Source of the DNA: Tsuneonella rigui
GTDB lineage: Bacteria; Pseudomonadota; Alphaproteobacteria; Sphingomonadales; Sphingomonadaceae
DNA length: 64,000 bases
Assembly (NCBI RefSeq): GCF_003958625.1
Contig: NZ_RSEL01000005.1
Location: forward strand, 421,607 to 485,606
Direction: 5' to 3'
Made by a program: the position numbers and the translations under genes. Below, piece by piece: positions 16,860 through 25,365 of the stretch. Under the pieces are notes generated by a model that saw only the letters and a list, made by a program, of their open reading frames with translations, did not search any database and was not told where the DNA came from. Each line of letters opens with the position of its first letter. The first letter of the stretch is position 1.

Positions 16860-19463
16860 ATGATGGACGGTGGTCGCTCAACGCGCGCGAAGGCGCGCAG
16901 CCGCTGGTGGCTGTCGTGCTCGACGCTGATCCTATGTCTGGTTCCGGTGACGGCATCGGAAGCCCAGGATGCGCCAGCGTCGCCCGAGCAGCCTGCTCAA
17001 CCCACCCCAACGCCCTCCCCTGAATCCAAGGCCGAACGCGACCAGATTGTCGTCATCGGGAACAGGGCGATCATCGCCTCGCTGCAGGACCTTGAGCCCG
17101 AGCAGGTGTACGACGAGGACGCCGCCGATTCCTACGGCGTCAGCACCCTGGGCGAGATGCTCGACGAGATCCGCAGCGAGAACGGCGACGACCAGGCCGC
17201 CTATCTCGTCAACGGCGTGCCGGTGCAGGATGTCGGCGACGTTGCCGACCTGCCGGTAGAGGCGATCCAGCGGGTCGAGGCACTCCCGCGCGGGGCCGCG
17301 CAGCGCGTCGGCGGTGCGGCTGGTCAACGCGCTTACAACATCGTCCTCAAGCCCTCGCTCAACATCGCCACGCTTACCGCCAGCCGCGAGATGGCGACCG
17401 AGGGTGGATGGGCGAACAACCGCGGTGAGGCCATTTTCACCAGCATCAAGGACCAGGACCGCATCAACGTCACGTTGCGCGGCGCGCAATCGGGCACCTT
17501 GTTCGAATCTGAGCGCGACTTCATACCGCTGGTGGAGACGACCCCGTTCTCGGCGCTCGGCAATATCGTACCCTCTTCGGGCAACCAAATAGACCCCGCG
17601 CTCGACCTGCTCGTCGGCAAGCCGGTCTCGGTGCTGGCGCTGGCCGGGCCGATTACAGGCAAGCCCACGCTGTCCTCGCTCGCCGGCGGTGCCGGGCAGA
17701 CTAATCCGAGTAACCTGTCGTCATACCGCTCGCTGCGCGGGTCGAGCCGTCCCCTGGAGTTCGCAATCGCGGGCAACAAGCAGATCAACGAGTGGCTCTC
17801 GCTGTCATTCAACGGGCGGATGAATCTCTCTCGCAGTGTAAATTACAGCGGCTTGCCCTCCGGTCGCTTCACAATTCCGGCGAGCAACCCTTTCACCCCC
17901 TTCGGCACAACCGTAGCGCTTGCCCTCAACGATCCATCGCGCCCGCTGCGCAGCGTCAGCGAGAGCACCACCGGATCGCTTTCGAGCACCCTCAACGCGG
18001 TGGTCGGACGTTGGCACGGCTCGCTCGACGCAAGCTACGACCTGCGAGATCGCAACAGCGTCTCTTCCACGAGCGGATCGCTCGGCGCCCTGGCGACAGT
18101 CACGCCAGGCCGAAACCCGTTCGACGGTTCGCTCGCTTCGCTGATCCCGGTGATCGATCGCCCAAGCGAGAGCAGCTTCTCCAGCTACTCGCTCAAGGCC
18201 CAAGCGGAGGGTCCGCTGTTCGACCTGTGGGCGGGTCCCGTGTTCGGCCGGATCGCGGCCGGCGGCACGTGGCTTTCGCTCAAGGGCTTCGACCCGTCCG
18301 GCGAACGCCGGTTACAGCGTCACGAATACACCTCAAGCGCAGGCGTCACCATTCCTCTGACCGGCGGCGAGCGGGAGTTCCTACCCGCGCTCGGCGAGAG
18401 CGAACTCGCGCTCGACATCGGCGTCACCGATCTCGGCAAGTACGGAAAGCTCGACAGTTATTCGGTCGCGCTCAATCTGCAGCCGACCAAGTGGCTGCGG
18501 GTGGTCGCCAGCCAATCGCGTGATGAGCACGCGATCGTTCCGGAGTTGTTGGCCGCCCCGACGGTGGTCATCCCGAACTACCCGTACTTCGACCCGCTCA
18601 CCGGGCAATCGGTCGACGTCACCTCGATTTCTGGCGGGACGCCCGGGCTGCTGCCCGAGAGCTTGAGGACGCGCGCGATATCGGTGACGCTGACGCCCTA
18701 TCAGAAATACAACCTGCGACTGACCGCCGATTACGAGGTTAACGATCTCGACAACCAGATCGGCACCCTTCCTCCACCGAGCACGGCTGTCGTCGCGGCC
18801 TTCCCCGATCGCTTCGTTCGCGACGCTTCGGGGACCTTGGTTCTGGTCGACAGCAGCGCGGTCAATTTCGCTCGCCAGCACACCGAACAACTGAGGCTCG
18901 GCACCAACTTCATGATTCCGCTGATTGCGGGCGGAATCGCCCCGGCCGCGCCGGGCACGCCGGCGCGGGATCGCAAGCGCATTCCGCCGCTGCGGCTGCA
19001 AGTCAGCGCCTCGCAGACGATCGTACTGGAGAGTACCTCGGTCATCCGCACGGGTTTGCCGGTCGTCGACCTGCTCGACGGCGGAGCGATCGGACTGGGG
19101 GGCAGTCGGCCGCGCAACAGCACCGACCTTTCGCTCGCTCTCACCCGCGGCGGGTCGGGTGCGCGGCTTACCGCACGGCGCCGCGGCGAAAGCTATGTGG
19201 TCACCGGCACAACGGCCGCCCCCGATCTGCTTACGTTCGAAGGATTCACGACCGTGGATCTGAAGCTGTTCACCGACCTGGGCGAACTGTTCCCGTCGGA
19301 AAGGGCGCTCAAGAAGACGCGCGTGACCCTCGCTTTCGACAATCTCAACAACGACCGTCAGCGGGTCACCAATCTTTCCGGAGCCACTCCGCAAGCTTAC
19401 CAGCCGGTCCGTCGCGACGCGGTAGGCCGCACTGTCATGATCGAGCTGCGCAAGGTCTTTTGA
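16860..19463 (+). CDS. TonB-dependent-receptor-like outer-membrane protein
   Basis: About 867 residues. The signal peptide runs from ARSRWWLSCSTLILCLVPVT to a cleavage near ASEAQ. A Pro/Glu-rich linker then leads to DQIVVIGNR, which resembles a TonB box. A divergent plug-like domain (YLVNGVPVQDVGDVADLPVEAIQRVEALPRGAA) follows, then a long series of alternating beta strands ending in RTVMIELRKVF with a terminal Phe, typical of BAM-inserted barrels. The plug lacks an obvious substrate clue and no iron- or sugar-uptake gene is nearby. ATG at 16860 or 16863 fits GGGGAAG at 16851-16857. The ligand is unknown. It may act with the exported protein upstream, but the terminator between them implies separate transcription. 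Confidence 0.8.
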   Translation: MMDGGRSTRAKARSRWWLSCSTLILCLVPVTASEAQDAPASPEQPAQPTPTPSPESKAERDQIVVIGNRAIIASLQDLEPEQVYDEDAADSYGVSTLGEMLDEIRSENGDDQAAYLVNGVPVQDVGDVADLPVEAIQRVEALPRGAAQRVGGAAGQRAYNIVLKPSLNIATLTASREMATEGGWANNRGEAIFTSIKDQDRINVTLRGAQSGTLFESERDFIPLVETTPFSALGNIVPSSGNQIDPALDLLVGKPVSVLALAGPITGKPTLSSLAGGAGQTNPSNLSSYRSLRGSSRPLEFAIAGNKQINEWLSLSFNGRMNLSRSVNYSGLPSGRFTIPASNPFTPFGTTVALALNDPSRPLRSVSESTTGSLSSTLNAVVGRWHGSLDASYDLRDRNSVSSTSGSLGALATVTPGRNPFDGSLASLIPVIDRPSESSFSSYSLKAQAEGPLFDLWAGPVFGRIAAGGTWLSLKGFDPSGERRLQRHEYTSSAGVTIPLTGGEREFLPALGESELALDIGVTDLGKYGKLDSYSVALNLQPTKWLRVVASQSRDEHAIVPELLAAPTVVIPNYPYFDPLTGQSVDVTSISGGTPGLLPESLRTRAISVTLTPYQKYNLRLTADYEVNDLDNQIGTLPPPSTAVVAAFPDRFVRDASGTLVLVDSSAVNFARQHTEQLRLGTNFMIPLIAGGIAPAAPGTPARDRKRIPPLRLQVSASQTIVLESTSVIRTGLPVVDLLDGGAIGLGGSRPRNSTDLSLALTRGGSGARLTARRRGESYVVTGTTAAPDLLTFEGFTTVDLKLFTDLGELFPSERALKKTRVTLAFDNLNNDRQRVTNLSGATPQAYQPVRRDAVGRTVMIELRKVF

Positions 19464-19609
19464 GTTTCCGCGCAAGCGGGCGAAATTTCGCCTCCTCCTG
19501 GCGCTGGTCCGTTGCCCTAAGTGTCTCGCCTTAGGACGGTGTAAAGCATTCAAGCGTAGGTATCGCTTCGATTTCCTCGCATGGGGGCCACCGAGCGCAG
19601 CGGACTGAA

Positions 19610-21778
19610 ATGGCAGTTAGGAACTTCTGGAAAGCCGCCACGGCCGCGGGTGACGATCTCACCAGCGATGGCTTGCGCTTTACCGTGCTCGACGATTTCG
19701 AGCACACGGGCCTGGCGTGGATCTGGTCGTCCGATGCCGATGGGTCGCTGAACTACCTTTCTCCCGGCGCCGCGGAGGTGCTCGACCTGCCGCTCCCGAC
19801 GCTCCTCGGCAAGCCGCTCGCCACGCTGTTCGAAACCGACCCGGACGATCCCGAAAACCGCTCGGGCCGCCCGCTCGGCTTCCAGCTCAAGGCGCACAAC
19901 CGGATCGCGGACGTGACCGTTCGTTGTGCCCTGCCCGAAGCACGCACCGGCCGCCCGGTGTGGCTATCGCTCTCGGGCCACCCGAAGGTCGATTCGACCG
20001 GCAAGTTCCACGGTTACCGCGGCTGGGCCAAGGACATCTCGGTCGAATACCAGCGCAAGATCGAGGATTCGCGCCTCGCGGAATTCGATTCGCTGACCGG
20101 ACTCTACAACCGGCACCGGATGGCCCGCCGGCTCGAAGGCATGCTGGCGGCGTTCAAGGCGGCCAAACGCAGCTGCGCGCTGATGATGCTCGATCTCGAC
20201 CGCTTCAAACAGGTCAACGACACGATGGGTCACCAGGCGGGCGACGAGCTGTTGCGCCAGGTGGCGGAGCGCTTGCGCAACATCATCGGCGACCGCGGCG
20301 AGATCGGCCGGCTCGGCGGTGACGAGTTCCAGGTCATCATCCCCGACGTCGACGACCGCGGCAAGCTGGGCGAACTGGCCGACAAGGTCATCCAGATCGT
20401 CTCACAGCCCTATCCGATCGACGACAAGCGCGCGATCATCGGCACCTCGGTCGGCATCGCGATTGCGCCGTACGACGGGATGGAGACCGAGGAACTTGTC
20501 CGCGCGTCGGACTTGGCCCTGTATTCCGCCAAGAACGGCGGCCGCGGCCAGTTCCGGTTCTACTCGGCCGACCTCAAGGACGAAGAGGAGGAGCGCCAGC
20601 TTCTGCTCGACGACTTGCGCGAGGCCCTCGCTGCAGACGAGCTCCAGCTCCACTATCAGCCGGTCGTCCGGATCAAGGACAACCACGTCGTCGGCCTCGA
20701 AGCGCTGATGCGCTGGGAGCACGAGGAACGCGGCTGGGTGCCGCCGGGCACCTTCATCTCCGCGGCCGAGGAATCGAGCCTGATCGGGCCCCTGGGCGAT
20801 TGGGCGCTGCAGCGCGCCTGCGCCGACGCCACCACCTGGCCGGAAAGCGTCCGGGTGGCCGTGAACGTCTCCGCGCGCCAATTCACCGCCGCGGGCTTCG
20901 TCGACATCGTCGCCGATGCGCTGCAGTCGAGCGGCCTCGATCCCGATCGGCTCGAGCTCGAGCTGACCGAGAGCGTCTTCATGGGCGATAGCGACGCCAC
21001 CGACGAGACTTTCCGCGCGCTCAAGAAGCTGGGCGTGCGGCTCGCGCTCGACGATTTCGGGACTGGATATTCGTCGCTCAGCTACTTGCGCTCGGCACCG
21101 TTCGACAAGCTCAAGGTCGACAAGAGCTTCGTCGACTCCTGCACCCAGAAAGACCAGAACAGCGCCAAGATCATCACCGCGATCATCGGTCTTTCGAAGG
21201 CGCTGGGCATGGAGACGACGGTCGAGGGCGTCGAGGCGTTCGACCAGCTCGAGGTGGTCAAATCGCGCGGCGCGGAGCTGATCCAGGGCTGGCTCTACGC
21301 TAAAGCCATGCCGCAGGCCCACGTGCTGCAGCACATCCAGTCCGGCGAGTTCAAGATCGAGCCGAGCGGGCCCGACAAGCACCGGCCCGATCGCCGATCG
21401 ATGTTCCGCCGGATCGGCATCATCCACGGCGATCATCGCTATGAGGCGGTCATCCGCGATCTCAGCAAGACCGGCGCCTTCATCGAAGGGCTTGTCGGCG
21501 TCCCGCTCGGCACCGCGCTGGTGCTCGATCTGGGCAGCGGGCAGCTCGTGGTGTGCCAGGTCATGCGGTCGGAAGGCGCGCAGATCGGGGTCGAGTTCGA
21601 AACCCATCTGGTCAACGACGGCGCCGGCGGCCTGTGCACGCGCCACCGCGTCAGCCCTTACGCTCTTGCGGCCGCCAGCTTGCCGGTCGCAGCGGCACCC
21701 GGCGCCGGTCCCGCTGCGCTCAGCGCCTCGGCCAGCGCGCCGCAGTTCATGCAGGTCCAGGTCGGCAGCGGCGGCTGA
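19610..21778 (+). CDS. PAS-GGDEF-EAL-PilZ cyclic-di-GMP protein
   Basis: 722 residues. A PAS domain lies at about 28-145. The diguanylate cyclase domain (155-325) has an intact GGDEF at 236-240. No RxxD inhibitory site is present five residues before it (GDRG stands there). The EAL phosphodiesterase domain (335-580) has intact catalytic motifs: EALMRW from 364, ELTES at 451-455, DDFGTGYSS at 481-489, KVDKSF and EGVE. The C-terminal PilZ domain (about 592-670) keeps the c-di-GMP-binding R-x3-R (596-600) and DLSKTG (617-622). It has no membrane segment, so it is cytoplasmic. It may both make and degrade c-di-GMP, with PilZ reading the level. It probably affects motility or biofilm. Confidence 0.95.
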   Translation: MAVRNFWKAATAAGDDLTSDGLRFTVLDDFEHTGLAWIWSSDADGSLNYLSPGAAEVLDLPLPTLLGKPLATLFETDPDDPENRSGRPLGFQLKAHNRIADVTVRCALPEARTGRPVWLSLSGHPKVDSTGKFHGYRGWAKDISVEYQRKIEDSRLAEFDSLTGLYNRHRMARRLEGMLAAFKAAKRSCALMMLDLDRFKQVNDTMGHQAGDELLRQVAERLRNIIGDRGEIGRLGGDEFQVIIPDVDDRGKLGELADKVIQIVSQPYPIDDKRAIIGTSVGIAIAPYDGMETEELVRASDLALYSAKNGGRGQFRFYSADLKDEEEERQLLLDDLREALAADELQLHYQPVVRIKDNHVVGLEALMRWEHEERGWVPPGTFISAAEESSLIGPLGDWALQRACADATTWPESVRVAVNVSARQFTAAGFVDIVADALQSSGLDPDRLELELTESVFMGDSDATDETFRALKKLGVRLALDDFGTGYSSLSYLRSAPFDKLKVDKSFVDSCTQKDQNSAKIITAIIGLSKALGMETTVEGVEAFDQLEVVKSRGAELIQGWLYAKAMPQAHVLQHIQSGEFKIEPSGPDKHRPDRRSMFRRIGIIHGDHRYEAVIRDLSKTGAFIEGLVGVPLGTALVLDLGSGQLVVCQVMRSEGAQIGVEFETHLVNDGAGGLCTRHRVSPYALAAASLPVAAAPGAGPAALSASASAPQFMQVQVGSGG

Positions 21779-21816
21779 ACCTTTACAGCGCGCGGCGACC
21801 GGTTAATCCGGTTGCC

Positions 21817-22512
21817 ATGAGCAACGCATCACCGCCCACCTACGACGAAGTCGTCCTCGGCCGCCGCTCGATTCGCGGCTATCTCGACAAGCCAGTCCCG
21901 CGCGAACTGATCGAGGAGGTGATCGGACTGGCGATGCGCTCGCCGTCGTCGATGAACACGCAGCCGTGGCATTTCCACGTCATCACCGGCGAACCGCTCG
22001 ACCGCATCCGCCGCGGCAACACCGAAAACATCCTCGCCGGCGTCCCCGACAGCCGCGAATTCCGCCGCGGCAGCGCCTTTGCCGGCGTCCACCGCGAACG
22101 GCAGATCGGCGTCGCCAAGCAATTGTTCGAAGCCATGGGCATCGCCCGCGACGACAAGGACGGCAGGCAGGATTGGGTCTTGCGTGGCTTCCGCCAATTC
22201 GATGCCCCGGTGTGCGTTATCATCACTTACGACCGCGAGCTCGACGATGGCGATGACAGCAAGTTCGACTGCGGCGCGGTCACCACTGCGCTGGTCAACG
22301 CGGCGTGGAGCCGCGGGCTCGGCTGCGTGATCAACAGCCAAGGCATCATGCAGAGCCCGGTCGTACGGCAATACGCCGGGATTCCCGACGACCAGGTGAT
22401 CATGAAGGCAGTGGCGTTGGGCTGGCCTGACGAGACCTTTCCCGCGAATGCCGTGGTTTCGCACCGCAAGGCGCTGGAAGAAGCCGTGCGCTTCGTCGGC
22501 TTCGACACCTGA
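21817..22512 (+). CDS. Nitroreductase-family FMN oxidoreductase
   Basis: 231 residues. N-terminal GRRSIRGYLDKPVPRELIEEV and AMRSPSSMNTQPWHFHVI are the FMN-binding elements of the nitroreductase fold. NAAWSRGLGCVINSQGIMQSP and the GIPDDQVIMKAVALGWPDE segment are the C-terminal part. It resembles the NfnB/BluB-related group, with an insert around 70-100. The ATG at 21817 is chosen over a longer open frame that overlaps the preceding gene. The substrate (nitroaromatic, quinone or other) cannot be told. A second family member is at 41049. Confidence 0.9.
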   Translation: MSNASPPTYDEVVLGRRSIRGYLDKPVPRELIEEVIGLAMRSPSSMNTQPWHFHVITGEPLDRIRRGNTENILAGVPDSREFRRGSAFAGVHRERQIGVAKQLFEAMGIARDDKDGRQDWVLRGFRQFDAPVCVIITYDRELDDGDDSKFDCGAVTTALVNAAWSRGLGCVINSQGIMQSPVVRQYAGIPDDQVIMKAVALGWPDETFPANAVVSHRKALEEAVRFVGFDT

Positions 22513-22669
22513 TCGCCCCTTTCGCTTCGCGGCTCGGCAGCAACCGCCGAACCGCCAGCCGTTCGCCGGGTAAGTCGGGTTGAACCGCCGTTCATCCGGG
22601 CGACAGGCGCGCGGCCAGACGCGGCCCCTCCACCGCCGGCAGGACGCCGGCGCAATGGAGAGAGACCCG

Positions 22670-23026
22670 ATGAAGCCGATTTTCGCTGCTGCCGCCTTTG
22701 GCGCTCTCATGCTTAGCGCGGGCGCCTTTGCGCAAGACGTGCCGGCGCCGACGACCGACACCACCGTCACGACCACGACGCCCACCGCCAACGGCAACGG
22801 CGCCGATGTCACCCGGTCCACGACCACGACGACGACCACTACGCCGCTCGCCGACGGCACGACGTCGGTCGACACCAGCGTGGAGCGGACGCAGTCGGTG
22901 ACGACGCCCAGCGGCAACACCAATACGGTCACCCGCACCACCGCGGCCGACGGGATGCACACTACGACCGTCGATCACAAGACTACGGCCCACACCAATC
23001 CGCCGACGAGCAAGAAGCCCAAGTAA
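22670..23026 (+). CDS. Small Thr-rich exported protein
   Basis: 118 residues from the ATG at 22670, which has GGAGAGAGA as ribosome-binding site. The signal peptide is MKPIFAAAAFGALMLSAGAFA, with cleavage before QDVPAP. The mature part is almost entirely low complexity: alternating Thr/Val/Ser/Asp with runs of TTTTT and repeats such as SVDTSVERTQSVTTPSG. It ends in the basic KKPK. It is unlikely to fold as a globular enzyme and is more likely an extended periplasmic or surface protein. No homologue is recognised. It is preceded by about 157 bases with no gene and followed by a terminator-like hairpin. Confidence 0.75.
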   Translation: MKPIFAAAAFGALMLSAGAFAQDVPAPTTDTTVTTTTPTANGNGADVTRSTTTTTTTTPLADGTTSVDTSVERTQSVTTPSGNTNTVTRTTAADGMHTTTVDHKTTAHTNPPTSKKPK

Positions 23027-23035
23027 AACAAGCCG

Positions 23036-23067
23036 GCCCCGCGGCAACGGCGTCGCGGGGCTTCCTT
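23036..23067 (+). terminator. Probable Rho-independent terminator
   Basis: GCCCCGCG (23036-23043) pairs with CGCGGGGC (23054-23061) around a 10-base loop, followed by TTCCTT. The stem is strong, but the T-tract is interrupted. It closes the Thr-rich exported-protein gene. Confidence 0.6.
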
Positions 23068-23127
23068 CCTGCGCCATTGACGCGGCGCGCTCGGTGAGCG
23101 CAACCTGTGGCCGAAGGAGAATATCCG

Positions 23128-23994
23128 ATGGCCACCACCGCTCCGGAGCGTCCGCAGGAAGCGTCGTCGCTCAACATCCGCCCGATGACGCCCGCCATCG
23201 GCGCCGAGATCCTGGGCATCGATCTGGGCGCGCCCGACATCGCCGACCGCATCCCGGAAATCCGCGCGGCATTGCTGAAATACGGTGTGATCTTCTTTCG
23301 CGATCAGCACCTTACTGCCGAACAGCACATCGCATTTGCGCGAGAGTTCGGCGAGCTTGAGATCCATCCCGCGACGCCGAAAGACCAGCTCAACCGTGAG
23401 ATCCTGCGCATTGCGCACGGGCCCGACAGCCGGGGGCAGGAGAATGCGTGGCACTCGGATGTGACCTGGCGGGAGAAGCCGTCGCTCGGCTCGATCCTGC
23501 GCGCGGTGGAGGTGCCGGAGGTCGGCGGCGACACGCTATTTGCCAACATGCACCTCGCCTACGAGCGCCTGAGCGTGTCAATGAAGCGCTTCATCGAGGA
23601 CCGAACAGCGGTGCATGACATCGCCCGAGTGTTCGCCAAACGGCTGAACAAGCGCCCCGAAGAGCTGCACGAGCAATATCCGCCGATGCGTCATCCGGTG
23701 GTCCGCACGCATCCCGAGAGCGGGTTGCCGGTGATCTACGTCAACACCGCCTTCACCAGCCACATCGAGGGGCCGAGCGAGAAGGAAAGCCGCTGGCTCC
23801 TCGACCACCTGTTCGCGACCGCTGCCGATCCGGAAATACAGTGCCGCTTCCGCTGGCAGCCGGGTTCGATCGCGTTCTGGGACAACCGGCTGTGCCAGCA
23901 CTTCGCGGCGAGCGATTATTTTCCCGCCCGGCGGGTGATGGAGCGAGTGACCATCGCGGGCGACCGGCCGTTCTACCGGCCGCCCATGGATTGA
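23128..23994 (+). CDS. TauD/TfdA-family Fe(II)/2-oxoglutarate dioxygenase
   Basis: 288 residues. It hydroxylates its substrate using Fe(II), O2 and 2-oxoglutarate. The iron ligands are H109 and D111 (WHSDVTW) and the distal histidine in WDNRLCQHFA. The 2-oxoglutarate arginine is in ARRVMERVTI. The ATG at 23128 has AAGGAGAA at 23113-23120 and is preferred to the GTG at 23107. The family covers taurine, alkylsulfonate, 2,4-D-type and other substrates. No sulfonate transporter lies next to it, so the substrate is open. The stop abuts the convergent decarboxylase stop in TGATCA. Confidence 0.92.
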   Translation: MATTAPERPQEASSLNIRPMTPAIGAEILGIDLGAPDIADRIPEIRAALLKYGVIFFRDQHLTAEQHIAFAREFGELEIHPATPKDQLNREILRIAHGPDSRGQENAWHSDVTWREKPSLGSILRAVEVPEVGGDTLFANMHLAYERLSVSMKRFIEDRTAVHDIARVFAKRLNKRPEELHEQYPPMRHPVVRTHPESGLPVIYVNTAFTSHIEGPSEKESRWLLDHLFATAADPEIQCRFRWQPGSIAFWDNRLCQHFAASDYFPARRVMERVTIAGDRPFYRPPMD

Positions 23995-25200
23995 TCAGCG
24001 CAGGCTGACGACGTTGTCGCTGGCGCGCGGGTCGACGCGGTCGCCGCGGTAGAGGCTCGCCATCGGCTCGTCCTCGACCACGATCTGCTCGGCGTTGCCG
24101 AAGCCGTTGAAGCCGGTCTTCATCGCCGCGCCATAGGCGCCGAGCATGCCGATCTCGATATAGTCGCCGGCCTGGATGTCGGCCGGCAGCATGAAGGGCC
24201 CCTTCATGTAGTCGGCATCGTCGCAGGTTGGGCCGTAGAACGAGAATTCGGCGAGCGGCTGGGTGAGGTCGTCCTCCAGCGCCGAAACCGGGAAGCGCCA
24301 GTCGATGTGCGCGGCGTCGAACAGCGCGCCGTAGGCGCCGTCGTTGATGTAGAGTTCTTCGCCGCGGCGCTTCTCGACGCGCACGATCAACGAGGAATAC
24401 TCGGCGCAAAGCGCGCGGCCGGGCTCGCACCACAGCTCCGCGTTGTAGGCGATCGGCAGCGCTTCGAAGTGGCGGTGGATGATCGCGAAATAATCCTCGA
24501 GCGGCGGCGGCTCCATGCCGGGGTAGTCGCTCGGGAAGCCTCCGCCGACATCGACCACGTCGATCACCACCGAAGCCTCGGCCACCGCGGCGCGCACGCG
24601 CTCGAGCGCCTGGACGTAAGCGAACGGCGTCATCGCCTGACTGCCGACGTGGAAGCACACGCCCAGCCAGTCGCAATGCTGGCGGGTCGCCTGCAACAGC
24701 TCGGCGGCATCGGCGAGGTCGCAGCCAAACTTGGCGGCGAGGCTCAGCTCGGAATATTCGGACGACACGCGCAGGCGGACCAGCAGGCGCAGGTCGGAAG
24801 CTGCGGTGCCGTCTTCAGCCGTCGTCGCCTCGACGATCTTCTCCAGCTCCTCGATGGTATCGAGGCTGAAGGTCTTTACGCTGTGATCGAAATAGGCCTC
24901 GCGGATCGCCTTGGCGGTCTTCACCGGGTGCATGAAGCACAACTCGGCTTGCGGCAGCGTGCCGCGTACCAGGCGCACTTCGGCGATCGAGGCGACATCG
25001 AAGTGCGTCACCCCGGCATCCCACAGCACCTGCAACAGCTCAGGCGAGGGGTTGGCTTTCACCGCATAGAGCGACTTGCCCGGAAACTTCTCGGTGAAGA
25101 AGCGGGCAGCGCGCGCAGCAGCGTGCGGGCGATTGAGGATGACCGGTTCGTCCGGCGCGAGGGCGCGAACTACAGACCGGGCGTCAGGATGATGGTGCAA
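23995..25200 (-). CDS. Ornithine/lysine decarboxylase, alanine-racemase fold
   Basis: PLP enzyme of fold type III (alanine-racemase-like), most like the ornithine decarboxylases that supply putrescine in alphaproteobacteria. About 401 residues. The PLP lysine is K48 in YAVKANP. Further motifs are CFHVGSQAM, VDVGGGFPSDYPG, the EPGRALCAE phosphate-binding motif, and the C-terminal TCDDADYMKGPF, whose cysteine supplies the active site in trans. The frame stays open upstream to a TTG at 25332, but I take the TTG at 25200, which follows a GGGGG stretch and gives the usual length. The region above it looks like a structured leader. It probably provides putrescine for the adjacent carboxyspermidine enzymes. 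Confidence 0.88.
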   Translation of the reverse strand: MHHHPDARSVVRALAPDEPVILNRPHAAARAARFFTEKFPGKSLYAVKANPSPELLQVLWDAGVTHFDVASIAEVRLVRGTLPQAELCFMHPVKTAKAIREAYFDHSVKTFSLDTIEELEKIVEATTAEDGTAASDLRLLVRLRVSSEYSELSLAAKFGCDLADAAELLQATRQHCDWLGVCFHVGSQAMTPFAYVQALERVRAAVAEASVVIDVVDVGGGFPSDYPGMEPPPLEDYFAIIHRHFEALPIAYNAELWCEPGRALCAEYSSLIVRVEKRRGEELYINDGAYGALFDAAHIDWRFPVSALEDDLTQPLAEFSFYGPTCDDADYMKGPFMLPADIQAGDYIEIGMLGAYGAAMKTGFNGFGNAEQIVVEDEPMASLYRGDRVDPRASDNVVSLR

Positions 25201-25310
25201 CTCAAGGGACCCCCAAACGGTAAGTTTGAACGAGGCAGCCTTGCGGTTTAGGAAGTCCCCTTGGGGCTGCGGGGTGCGCCTATAAAACCCAGCGCGTGAA
25301 CCGCAAGTGA
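25201..25310 (-). ncRNA. Structured mRNA leader of the decarboxylase gene, candidate speF-type element
   Basis: The 165-base gap upstream of the decarboxylase contains long complementary elements. Written 5' to 3' on the minus strand: TTGCGGTT (25306-25299) pairs with AACCGCAA (25248-25241); GCAGCC (25270-25265) pairs with GGCTGC (25240-25235); and CAAAC (25228-25224) pairs with GTTTG (25218-25214) as a small hairpin. The first two pairings interleave, so they form a pseudoknot or are mutually exclusive. A conserved RNA motif named speF is described upstream of alphaproteobacterial ornithine decarboxylase genes; the position and gene fit, but identity is unproven. Confidence 0.45.
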
Positions 25311-25365
25311 AAAACGGACCCTGTGGATACAACCCTGGGGCGGACGGACCGGGCGCACGGCGGGG

